NCBI GenBank assembly: GCA_030435675.1
Contig: CM059623.1
Coordinates: 10,442,012-10,506,011 of the forward strand
Reading direction: 5' to 3'
From: Steinernema hermaphroditum
Lineage: Eukaryota; Nematoda; Chromadorea; Rhabditida; Steinernematidae
Length of the DNA: 64,000 bases
The number at the start of each line of letters is the position of its first letter. Position 1 is the first letter of the stretch. Made by a program: the position numbers and the translations under genes. This document shows positions 1-10,920 of the stretch, piece after piece. Below the pieces are notes generated by a model. That model saw nothing but the letters and a program-made list of their open reading frames with translations. It had not been told where the DNA came from and did not search any database.

Positions 1-3000
1 TCTACAACCGTGTTCATCTAGAGAAGGACTCACTAAGCGCTCTCAAGAAGATCCCCATCTACTTCGGATCGGCTGGCGACGCAGAACTTCTCTTCACATT
101 GAGGCGACAGAGCAACATCATGGTCTATCAGTGTGAAGAAGGCGAAATTCTTGATCAAGTCAAGCTTACCATAGTCGTTGAGGTGACTGCTCCTACCTAA
201 CTGATCTGTAATAGTCTTTAGAGGCCTTTGGATACCGAACTTTTCCACAAGAACTTCCTGATCAGCTCACATAAACCCGCTGAGAAGCGCCTAAAGAGAG
301 CCCTCCCAGAGGCTATAGGTATACTCTTTAGTTGTGCATAATTTATTCCTCTTTTCCAGAGTGCTCTTTGCAGCAGTTGGCCAATTCTACAGTTACTGAT
401 GTGAATCTGTCCGCAGGCGATGCAGAGATCATAGACTTATCACTATGCATTTCAAGTGGGGTTCCTCGTGTCAAAGTAGCTCAGCAGCTGTTTAGGGTCC
501 CCTACAACATCATCAGAAGGGTCTCCAGTGAGTTCGAAGAAAAGGCTGTTTCTGAGCGACGTCCTTATGAAGCTCAGCGTCAAACTCTTTGTGTTGAAAT
601 CGCTCAACAAAGACCCAGATAGCAATCCTCTGGACCTTGGAGTCGATGAAGTCCTGGAGAACGAAGTGAAGGACTGTAGGTTCAGAAAACGACTAGTAAT
701 ACAGTAGAACGTTTGTCCAGTATTTTCCGAAATACTCACTTTCTCCAACTGTATCAGAAGTTTTTCGTTTTGCGGCTTTGCGGAGCTGAAGGCACCAACG
801 AAAAACAAGGATATTTCGCTAAGGTAAGCGTTGTTTGATTGTGGGACGTGTGCTGTTAGTGTGTGTTGTGTGCAATTAGCCTGACAGCCATTGCCACCTC
901 GTTGCTTTGCTATCACCACGGAAGACCGGACGTTCAAGACACTGAAAGGCCGTTAAACTTTCTCCTAGCAGCTGTTGAAAGGTTAGAGAGTCAAGAATCG
1001 GTATGTTTTTAAGTCCTGATCAAATTCATGCTGTTCTTAGGAACGCATGAACGCTAGAGACGCTTTTCTTTTGCTCCTCATAAGGCAGGTGGCGAAAGAC
1101 TGTCACTACAATGTGGAGCACGACACCTCAAGTTGGAAGGATTGGAATGCAAAAATGTATAACCTTTTGATCACTAAAATCGCTGCCATCACCAGAACTA
1201 ACGACCCCTTAATGATGGCCAGCATCGCCTACATGGGTGCCGATGCATTGAAGGAGGAAATGACAGAAGCGCTAAGAGCAACCATCAGTGGTGAGCGGAT
1301 TGTAGTTGAAAGAAGCAAGACTCGTTGCAGAGGGTACCGTACCATTTTGGACCATAGGGCAGCGGGAAAAAGAAACGTTCAACAATTCAGATTTCGATAG
1401 TATTAAAGTATGTTTACCCTTTCCCATTTTCTGCATCTTACACACTATTTAGCGACACGATATTCTTCTGAACTCCTTGGGCGTCCTCGCATTTCTGGGG
1501 CCTTCTGAACCCGCCCACCTGGAAGACCTCGTCGACTGGCTTCATGAGCAGCAAGGCAGTGAAGGAGGTTATGTTTCTGCTCTGGACACCTACTTCGCAT
1601 CGAAAGCGGTCTATGAATATCGCAAAAAACACGGTCAAAATAAGAACAACGCTAAGGAGATCCTCGAAGTTAGGTACATTCTGAGCGCGAAAGCTGTCAG
1701 GACAAAACTCATATTGGAAGACCACCCCCTTCTTGTTCCGGTACGTCTTTTTCAATTTCCCCTTCAATATCAATCTCTATTTAAAATGCTGTTTCTCCGT
1801 AGAGAATAAATTTTTGAAAACAGATCATCATGCATGGGAAAGCGCGCTTCAGATAGCATCACCAAAAGTCGTGCGCAATTAGTGATGTGCTATGGAATAC
1901 ACTCTAATAGAGAGCTTGATTTAGATCGACGCAAGCGCATCCAACATCACCGTCGTCGCACCGATGGAGGCAAAGATCGACCTCAGTGTGAAATTAGTGA
2001 TTTCGAAGCGTCAACACGTGAAGCGCCATGGGGAAGGAGAAAACTACCCTGTTATTATCACAGTAAAACAGCAGAAAATCGACGAATTGTCTCTGAGACA
2101 AAATGTGTGCTTACAGTAAGAAATATAGAGTTTTACTTTTAATTACTCGATCTTTCCCCGAAATTCAGAGTCACACAAAATTCATCGCTTCTGCTCCAGA
2201 TTGACCACGCCTTTTACAGCGGATTTGAAGCTGAAAACGATACCTTTAAGATAGAAACGGTGACGATCTCTCGGAAACGTGGTTTTGCATTAAGTGCGTT
2301 TTAGGAATCGAGTGACAGTAATCTCGTGGGAAAGCTGGAAACGACCTCCTACGGAATTCACTTCATTCTTTCGAACGTAATGTCAAATTCAGAGATTTTT
2401 CAAAGATTTGCAGATGGGAGCTGGGAAACAGTTTTGTTACTCAATTCAAAGCAAGGGAGAAGTGTACGAGCCGAGTAGTCTCGCGCCAGTTACGGTATCG
2501 GCTAGGACTCCGAACGAAGGTAAGAGTTTCATCGAAGTCGTCTCTGATTGTCGGAGACTCAGGAGTTGTTGGCCAACTCTTCTTGATACACCCTGACGCA
2601 GAGTTGACCCAAGTGCGAAAGAAGCGTTCCGTCGTCTCTGAGTCGAGCATCGTCGACAAAATCTGCTTCGATGGTGGCGTGTGTGCCTGTGCTGAAGCCA
2701 GCTGCAGAGTGAAATGCGCGCAGTGCGAAAAGCTGACATCCTCGTTTCTGAAGAAGACGTTGTCCAAAAAGGAGACCATAGGTTCAAATCTCTACAGCAG
2801 TCATTGCACATGCCTCCTTTAGCTTGTGTCGTCCGCGTAGCCGCAAACTCTTTTCCTTTGAACTCCACTGGGAACTTCATCCAACTCACAGTGTCCTCCC
2901 TCACTTCAAGTCACCTATAGATATCGAGGGCATGCCTAACTCATCGTTGCAGGCGAAGTAATGAAGTTGTGGCTTCGGCGATGCAACTACGACTGCTTCG

Positions 3001-3236
3001 AAGAGGATATCGAGAGGTACTTCAAAAAGGGAGAAACGTTCGTCTTCATCGGACATAAACTTGGTTCAGTCGTCGACTCACAGCGGCGGTAGGCACTTCG
3101 ATAACAAGATAACAAGTTGCCCTCCTCTTTAAGGAGACACTACGTCCTAACCAACGCGGATCGCTTCGAAAAGGCCGAAAAGAACTGCAATCTTGCCCTT
3201 GCTGAAGTAGTCAAATCGGGAAGTTGTGATTTTTAA
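1..3236 (+). CDS. Complement C3-like / thioester-protein (TEP, alpha-2-macroglobulin superfamily), 3' part
   Basis: The gene enters from the left edge and runs through about 15 small exons with 40-50 bp introns. Exon 1 ends at 182, exon 2 spans 222-318, and TAA is at 3234-3236. Translated exons follow C3 order: end of MG7 (1-182), a CUB start (VPYNIIRR near 500), helices of the alpha/alpha barrel (LTAIATSLL near 885; WLHEQQGSEGGYVSALDT near 1540), MG8 (1940-2520), a Cys-rich stretch CACAEASC (about 2690) that matches the linker after C3 MG8, then a C345C/netrin-type C-terminus (KLWLRRCNYDCFEEDIERY near 2970) ending SCDF. Such secreted proteins act in opsonisation or protease trapping. A basic KRLKR motif near 290 could be a processing site. 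No GCGEQ thioester motif was found, and the sequence between CUB and barrel is too short to hold it. The family call is firm; individual exon borders between 480 and 720 are uncertain. Confidence 0.82.
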
Positions 3237-3636
3237 AATGTAAATTTGGTTATTTTTGGTTTATTTGGTTTGGTAAATTTGGTTATTTACCTTCAATTAT
3301 TTTTTAACTTATTTTTGGAATACTGCAACTTGGAATACTGTACTACTTCCAAAAGTTTGGGACTATAACACACTGCAATGCTCGTGGCAGTGCATATGTA
3401 GTTCTATGGGAACTTATCATTTCATCTCAAATTGGAAAAGAAATAGCTCAGCTCAATTGGCTTAAGGCTCAAATCAGCGGTCTTCCACCCTGAACTTCAA
3501 TGTTTTCTAACTTCAATTCTTTCGGCATTTTTACATTAAATATTTTTGTATTCCGCAGTACAGTATCAAGACTTTATTGAATATTTACAAAGCACACTTT
3601 GAGGTTCACAGCACGACAAGTTCGAACAACTTTTTC
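3237..3636. other. Intergenic, AT-rich
   Basis: Nothing coding is visible. A degenerate TTTGGTTATTT-type simple repeat lies at about 3240-3310. This is the tail-to-tail spacer between the C3-like gene and the minus-strand receptor gene. Confidence 0.6.
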
Positions 3637-5476
3637 CTAAGAGGGCTTGCGATTAGAGCTATATGTTGCCTTCGGCTTGGTCACATGATTGGAGTGTTCG
3701 TTGGATGTGCTCTGTATCTCGGTGAGACTGAATATGTGTCCACGTGTGACATTATTGATGAGTTTGTAAAGTCTCCATCTGATGTCTTTCTGTCGATAAA
3801 TCAGTAGAAAAGCGATGTTGAAAGAGTTGAGGAAGCCGACGAATCTGGTCCACGTGGTGACGTGTCCGCTAACGTCCAGTGCTCCAGCTCGCCCGATGAC
3901 GGCGATGATAGATGGAATGATCATAAGTGCTAAAGAAGAATAAAAAGAATGCAACGAGTGGAATGGTGAGTTACCTATGGTGGCTATGCATGAAATCAAC
4001 ATTGTTTTCGTGTAGTCCATCTGTCGGGACTTGAATTTTCGAATGTTCTCGTCCGTATGGAAGGCCTGCTTGCTCCTAACGTGGTTGTGCTTCATAAAGA
4101 GGACAAGGACGGCGAACATAAGAAGGACGGCTAAAACTGCGAAGAAACTCCGGAGCGCCGCTAGGACGATGTACATTTCTTCGGAGTACATGTCGTTCTG
4201 GCTGGAAATCATTGCTTTGTATGGGCATGTATTGGCGATACTGACAAATCCCTAATTTTAAGCGACTTTCGGGCAGCTGTTAATTCGGAAAATCGCTCTG
4301 CATCTACCAACGTGGCAACAAAACAAGAACACCTGCCGATCTACAGCTGAACGTTCCACATCAAGTCACAGGACCCATTCCAAACCACACTGATGAAGTG
4401 TCCCACTTATGTTACTCACCTGCAGAAGACGTTTATCATCCTTCCAGATTCACTCCCACTGAGAGTCCCAAAAACGGCCGTGAACACGATTCCGGCGTTA
4501 ACGACCAGGGCGACTATGTTCAAGACGACCACGACTCTCGTGTTGTAGTTGAAGTAGCTGAGGGGGAAGCTGATGACAAGAAGGCGGTCGATGCTGTTCA
4601 GAAGGAGACCGATGCCGTTCATCGGAAATGTCCACAGAAGGAAGAACGTCAGCGGCTGAAAAAAAGTTTACTGATTGACTCAGTAAATATACCGGATGTT
4701 AGTCCCTCTATGAGCACCTGTTCTTCCCGGAATGTATCTGTTTGCAAGGAAACGAATTGAGTCTTACATTTGGTCCGCTTGATTGGAAGCGTGATTGGAA
4801 GCGCACATCTTCAGCGCCATCGCACTGTATTCTAGTCTTATACAACATTAAACACTTTGGTTGAAACTACGATAGCAAAGCGCAAAGAAGATGTTTGCTG
4901 ATTCCAGAAGGTAATAGGCTAAGGGAGTTACCCAAAGGCATCATATACGATACACTAAATGAGCCGGTCGGTATAATACTAAGAAAGTAAATAAATAAAA
5001 ATAAATTTGAGTTTCCGTTTTTCGTGATTCTTCACGTTCACGATGCATTCCACTAAAACGGCCATTTCCCCATCAAAATGATCCAAGATAAATCACACCA
5101 GTTATGTGCAAGGATATCCATGGCGAGTTCAGAAGGCCGTATTGTTAGTTGCAGTATTTGAAAAACAAATGGATACAGTTCATGTGTTTTCGGAAATACC
5201 CTCCTCTTCTCCACTTACATTATAGAAACAGACAGCAATGGGCACATTGTAGTTCTCCTTGCCTTGTACAAAGAGAACGAGCCGGAAGATACCGTAACCG
5301 GTCGACACCGTTCCAGTTATGAATCCATTGACAAGGCTGATTATCAACACTCCATACTGGTTCCGTAGCTTCTTCGCAAAGACGACCACGACGAGCACTG
5401 GGAGATTGCAGAAAATTAAGAAGATGCCCAGTAGCAGGAAGCCATAGGCATTCAGCACGAACTGAGAGTTTTCCAT
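3637..5476 (-). CDS. Nematode serpentine (7TM) chemoreceptor-like GPCR
   Basis: Four exons on the minus strand: about 5476-5218 (MENSQFVLNAYGFLLLGIF, TM1-TM2), 4660-4427 (TM3-TM4), 4255 to about 3976 (TM5-TM6 start) and about 3930-3637 (TM6-TM7 and tail). The TM3 end reads NSIDRLLVISFPLSYF, a DRL..P.SYF arrangement in the DRY position as in worm Srsx-type receptors. TM1 is followed by LRNQYG, and TM7 has NSFNIAFLLIYRQKDIRWRLY before a Ser-rich tail. Splice sites are gtaagt/ttttttcag at intron 1 and gtgagt at intron 2. Such receptors sit in the plasma membrane of sensory neurons and bind small ligands; no ligand can be inferred. Assignment to a particular sr family is tentative. Intron 1 carries a partial copy of the sequence around the start codon near 5117. 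Confidence 0.75.
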
Positions 5477-7190
5477 AGCGAGTTCGGAAGGCCGACTGTC
5501 CTCTGAAACTCCGAGAGAGTGTGTTATAAAATTAATGGCCATGAAAGGGCGGTTCGCCGCTGGAAATGGGATTAAACACGCGGTGAAAGGTGGAGGCAAT
5601 AAACATCAGGTGCCCGCTTCGTACACACCAAATAAGTTGATTAGAAGGGGAAAGAAAAACACATGCGCCTTTGATTTCACTGTGGTTGAGGTTCAGTGAT
5701 GTCTGCAGACCCAGAGGAAGTGGCGTCATCTAGAAATGACTCTGAGATTGAATTTCCTTAAGGAGTTAACGATTATCCGATGAAAAGCTAAATGAATGAA
5801 ACATTTAATTTTATTCATTCCTTTTTATGTCACCATTAATTGCCTCTCTTTTTGAAAGCCGTTTTAGAGTCAGATATCACAAAGTACACTCCACGAAGAC
5901 GGCGTGCTTAACGTCAAACAAAATTGCAAAGATCAGAAAAAGAGGAAGAATAAGGTACCCAAGGATTCGGAAAAGCGCTCAAGTGTGAAGAACCTAATTA
6001 CGGCTAGAATTAGCCTTCCAAATGAATTTCCTAAAGAGTTAGTAACCTGATGAAAAGTTAGTCGAATTAATGACCTGATTTAGTACATTGGTTCTTCGGT
6101 CTGGGTTGCTCTGATCTCTGAAAGACAGGTGTAAAGGTGACACTTCTGAGAAGCATACGATACGGCCGAAATCACACAAGATCACAGATGAAAAAGCGTT
6201 CCAACAATTGCATATCGAAGACGATGTTATGTGATACCGCTATGATAAGAACTATGAGATTAAAGTATGTGAGAGAGAAGCGTCGGAAGTCATGAACTGA
6301 CGCAGATGTTGACACCTTTGAGGAGGTCTGTCAAAGTCAGCTGTATTCAGAAAATTGCATCTGTTTATGAACGGAACTTAGCACGTTTCATTCGTTAGCA
6401 ACTAAAGAATTTATCAAGGAACCGAAAGCACGGAGGACCGGTGCACGTAGAGGAGAACAAGCACACATTCTGTGGAGCATTGCAGGCAACATATGGGATG
6501 CAAAGGCCATCGAGGGTTCTCACTCCAAGAGTCAATCCATCAGAAGGTCAGGTACTTCTTAGAAGAAGACAGACTAGACGACCTTCGTGTTGAATAGAAA
6601 CAATAGGTTGGTATGATGAAAGTGATTTACTTTAAGTGCAGATGTCTCTCGGAAACGTTTCAGCAGTTACGTCGCACACTGAAGAAAAAAGCGACAAAAA
6701 TTTCCAAAATTATTTAACTCAATCTTTTGTGGATAAGGTTCGCTAATCAAAAGAATGATGAATCCACAATTTTGACCAATACTGGATGACCCGACTGATC
6801 ACTAAGGACACAAATGGTAGACCGAAGCCGTCACCCCTATTGGTGTCCCATATGTGATGCCAGTGGTTGGTGACCAAAGCCAACTGAACAGTCACTTGTG
6901 GCCTCACCGATCTCACTTCATAGCTTAGTACTGTAATGAGTATGAAAAAATCGAGAAAAGAATAGGAAAGCGCAATTTAGAATATAAGTCCAATGTACTA
7001 GAGGTTACATAAACTGAGTAACCAGTTTGCACTTTATCTAATGTTGAAGACAAGTAACATTGCTATTTGGTGAGTGAATGCTGAGTGATTTATTTATTTG
7101 TTTGTCATACTAACTCGAAGGATAACTGCGAGGGCGGTGAAGCGATCTGTGCTAATGTCTCTGATTTAACACTGACGGTATACACATGGC
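5477..7190. other. Intergenic; no gene recognised
   Basis: Only short scattered reading frames without family resemblance. AT-rich and probably decayed repeat material. 5477-5600 would contain the promoter of the minus-strand receptor. Confidence 0.5.
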
Positions 7191-7400
7191 GTTGAGACAT
7201 TCGAGTCCTGGCACTTGAGTCCCAGACATTTGAGTCCCGGACACAAAGCACCGACGAAACGGTTGAGTTTGAGTTAACTTCTTGGGTATTTGCTTGGCAA
7301 TTGGATGCGCTATGATTCACGTTGGACGTTTCTGCCGTTTACAGATGTTACCGTTTCGTCGGAGCTCTGTGTCTGGGACTCAAATGTCTCAACGTCACAG
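7191..7400. repeat. Small inverted-repeat element (hairpin/MITE-like)
   Basis: A left arm at about 7224-7262 (GACATTTGAGTCCCGGACAC continuing to GACGAAACGG) is the reverse complement of 7351-7388 with a few mismatches. The spacer is about 88 bp. The left arm is preceded by a second degenerate copy of the GACATT.GAGTCC motif at 7198. Fold-back structure suggests a non-autonomous DNA transposon remnant. No clear target duplication was identified. Confidence 0.6.
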
Positions 7401-8570
7401 CGTCCATACACATCACAGCGCGATATGTAAGTGTTTCGGCCCCAAGTCTACCTTATTTGATCCTATAAACGCAGTTATTAAAATTAATAGTTTTTCTTTT
7501 GGGCAAGAAACCAAACGAGGCTTCTATTCGCAAATAAGGTCTGAAAGTATCTTTCGAAACGTTCTTATTCAAAAACCAAATTTTATTTAAATTTAATAAT
7601 CGTAACTCGGAATAGAGTTAACTTGTGGACTGTCGTCCCCCCGACTTCTCGCGTCACTATCTCCACGCATTCGTCGTCACACGCTTGTATCTCATAGGCA
7701 CGCTTTACGCAAACGTGGTGATCGAGAATTTCTTTCGTGATGAATGGTAATGCTAAAGTAGGTCACGACAAGCTTCACACGAAATTGTTCTCAGTGATCA
7801 GTGGAATTTTCTCGAAAGTCAGCAGTAGGGTTAATGATTACTATAGGACACGCAGGGACAGAAGGCAAAAAGACAAGCGACGGCGAGATAGAACATTTCT
7901 GTAAAATTACGGTGCTTTTATTGGCTAGCACCCCTTTTATGGCAGGGGGGGACGGACAGTCGGTCATTTGCTCCAATGAGACCTGATGGATGCTCGCGAA
8001 AACGCAGATGATAGATAGTGCAACATATTCATTCTCTTCGGACTCTCACAACCACTAACTGTGAGAGACGTGGCCCTATTAGCAAAAGTATTTTTGGGCG
8101 GTCAAAACTCTAAGAACCTACCGATGTGGTGAACGACCTCGACCACCAAATCAGAGATCAACGAGCGTATATACTTTATAGGACACTCATTCAGAACATC
8201 AGCATAGCAAATCAGTTCTTCTTCTTTGTTTTCTTGTTTCGTTGTGCACGTTGTCGATACACGAGAGGGCGCAGTTGTTGATTGGACATGGCCACCAGGG
8301 GTAGGTGTCGTTGGGATGTTGCTATTCTTTGGTGGATGAGTCTCTTATGACATTCGGGGTGAAGCAGCGTCGCAGAAAGAGAGACGACATCGGGGTGTCA
8401 CCGCAGCCCATACCGGGACAACTCATAGCGGACAACTCATAGCGGGACAACTCATCGCCGGCAACTTGTATTCATTTTGCGTGCGGCTTAACGTCCAGAC
8501 TCAGGCTTAACGTCGAGGATTGGCTTAGGCTCCGACTTATGGCTATGCCTATGGATTTAAAGGGAGCCCT
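7401..8570. other. Intergenic; no gene recognised
   Basis: No coding exon could be supported. Around 8412-8465 a short motif (GGACAACTCATAGCG) is repeated about three times in tandem with changes. Confidence 0.45.
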
Positions 8571-8574
8571 GTAG

Positions 8575-9180
8575 TCTTGACATCTTCGAACGACGAACAT
8601 TTTGCCTTGCTCGACACCGAAAATCGACAAACAGAGGGTGTCTCTTATAACTTCAACCCTGGAGTGGCATTGAACTAGTCGGTGTCAGTGCATCGAATAT
8701 GCAATTTCTGGGTCTGTCTCTCCAAAGCAGATGCGAACTCCAAAGTCGCCCCTGCACCGTGTAACGGCGGCTGATCGCTGCCAAGGGTGTTCCGTAACTA
8801 GCGCCAAACGACCGATACACGCTTCCTCTTCCGATGGAACTACACCGATCGCGCCACGCGGTATAATCCATTCGGTAGTCCACACGCACGTTGCACTAGC
8901 CAAAGCAACGGCTTCTCACAATATCACTCGCTCCTGAAGCTCCCGGAGACTCAAATGTCACCGCTATTGAGTCAAGACGAGTGTCCGTAAACCAGAGTTT
9001 CACCAACTAGCTCGTGCCTCCCGAATGAAGCACATATAGGTCCAGAAGACTCCGTCAAAACCAAGAACACGTCGTCCCTTTGAATCGCGTCATAGCGAAT
9101 ATCACTTGCAGCGGGATTCATCCCTGGTGTGGCGTCAATGTCGAACCGGTAGGTGGTGCGACGCTTTATGGGGCATCTGG
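8575..9180 (-). repeat. Dispersed repeat, family sharing a 3' terminus (copy 1, minus)
   Basis: 8600-8650 (read on the minus strand: an AGACACCCTCTGTTTGTCGA-type stretch, then CGGTGTCGAGCAAGGC) matches 18840-18915 and the reverse complement of 42190-42320. At 9115-9150 the motif TTCATCCCTGGTGTGGCGTCAATGTCGAACCGGT recurs near 42280 and in changed form near 18800 (opposite orientation). Reading frames across this block are open on both strands but match nothing known, consistent with a decayed non-LTR element or a SINE derived from one. Confidence 0.5.
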
Positions 9181-10304
9181 AAATTAAGGAACATCCATAA
9201 ACGTGGACGACCCGACGGATCGCACAAATGAAAGACCGTCTGTCATTGTATTAATCATAAATGGACAAGAGGCGTTATGTGCAAAATTGCTTGTTATGGT
9301 AGCTGATATTGAAGAAAAACCGTTTCAATTAATCTTATGCCTAAGCCATCAATTCTCCGGTCCATTACGCGGACTCCGCGTTGTTTGACCAAGTACGGGC
9401 TGCTGGCCAATGTCAGGTGCACCAAATTCCATTATTGTGTTTATCGCAATTTGATCTAATTTTTACGTTACAATGTCATTTAGCCACCAACAGCACGTTT
9501 GCGGCTCTTGTCCTTCGATATCTAGCAAACGGAAGCTGCGCCATGATGCTCGGAAGGAATTGATGACATATTTCTATTTGGACATGGATTATTCAGTTCC
9601 CGAACGTACGTCATTAGTTTCCGGCAATAAATATTTGCGCAGAAGAAAATGAGGGAAGTTTCTCTCGGCGTAACGCACTACTTGAATACGGACACGGCCG
9701 AACGTTTCTCTATCTGATGTTATGTACAAGGAATCGAAAGATGAAAAAGGGAATTCAGGTTCTGTTTCCGTCGTTTTATGTGCGGAGTTAAATTGCTGTT
9801 AAATCAGGAATTTGAGTACACTATATTAAAAGCGGTAGGCATGTTTCCAGTGCTTGCTCAACTAATATTTAATTAAACGATTTATCGGTATGCTCTGCGC
9901 ATTTTGCTCAAAAAGTGGCATGTCCTATAACGTATTTCTTTGTGCTCGGTAAACGTAAATGACATACTTCGCAATACTACCCAACATTGACCTTCGTGTT
10001 TTGTTCTCTCTCTTGTTTGCGCGAATTTCCACTTCAATCTACCTCATCAGCAAGCTGAGCGTACCTTATTTGAGCATCTTAATACCTACTTTCGTTGCAC
10101 CCTTGATATCACTGTCGTCTTTTCACTTCAAACCATTAACTCTTTATCCACATCCATCGCACACCTATTTTGATGTTTTGATGATGTTTTTGGCAGTTGT
10201 ATTGGAGCCTGATAATTTGAATGTTTATGAATAAAAATGAGACTTTTAGATTCTCAAAAGATTTCACACTGTTTTTTTTTAAATCGGCCCCACCGTTCTT
10301 TTGC
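9181..10304. other. Intergenic; no gene recognised
   Basis: AT-rich, short reading frames only, with no splice-linked coding signal. Confidence 0.45.
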
Positions 10305-10920
10305 TCTAATGATGTGTCCCATGAATTTGTGCCCCCAGCGATCGGTCGGGTCGTCCGCTCGCTCTCTCTGAGGCTGTCTGAGCCGATTGAGTTGAGTGAG
10401 CGGTCGTCCTCGGCCGTCGTTGTTGGCGCAATGATCGCCCCGGCTCCCAGAAGGCCTGGAACACCAGGGAGCCGTAGTTCCACCGTCTTGCCAAGAAGCC
10501 CGTCACTGCCGCCCGACTCCACCCGCGCCACCGGAGAAGTCGAAGAAGCGTTGCAATTCCGAAGTCCGCGTCGCCAGCTGCCCTGATGGTTCCCGGTTCG
10601 CCTGTTGTGCTCCGACAACGCGTTTCGCCTGCATGCCTGTTCTTCACTCGTGCCGCCCACGGAAGCTGCCGAAGAAGCTCCTCAACTCCGACGTCCGCGC
10701 CGCCACCTGAGCTGAAGATGGGTTTGCTGTGCTCCACCGTCTCCGGAATCAGCTCTTCGCCTCTCTGATGCCCGCGCACACTAATGGGATCGCCGTGCTC
10801 TACTCTGATGTGCCGAAGTCAGAAGAAGACCGGCGACTACGGAGTGATAATGTGTTTCTTGTGCATACATATGACGTCTCGCAAGGCGTAAGCCTTTGAT
10901 ACGAGAAATAAACTCAATGT
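10305..10920 (+). repeat. Dispersed repeat R1, longest copy
   Basis: A GC-rich block in AT-rich surroundings. It shares long stretches with 13005-13360 and 13862-14015 (same strand), and with 15695-15900 and 37495-37690 (opposite strand). Examples are GAAGGCCTGGAACA(C/T)CA, the ..CTAATGGGATCGCCG motif, and CTCCACCGTCTCCGGAATCA. It ends in CAAGGCGTAAGCCTTTGAT, which contains the stem AAGGC/GCCTT, followed by GAAATAAACTCA. Long open frames on both strands are explained by GC content. Probably the 3' part of a non-LTR retrotransposon or a SINE that borrows its tail. Confidence 0.65.

Noticed and set aside
33..248. Minus-strand frame resembling an RNA-binding (RRM) motif (KNFAFFTL)
   Set aside because: The plus strand of the same bases is a spliced exon of the C3-like gene with a proper donor at 183, and the rest of that gene follows in order. 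The RRM look is a chance shadow.
452..937. 161-codon minus-strand frame
   Set aside because: It overlaps the plus-strand C3-like exons, has no start or splice context, and matches nothing.
2770..2790. B-box-like GGTTCAAATCT suggesting a tRNA
   Set aside because: There is no A box or cloverleaf around it and it lies in a C3-like gene exon/intron boundary.
10306..10779. Long open frames on both strands in the R1 repeat
   Set aside because: The region is GC-rich, the same frames are broken in other R1 copies, and there is no protein resemblance.
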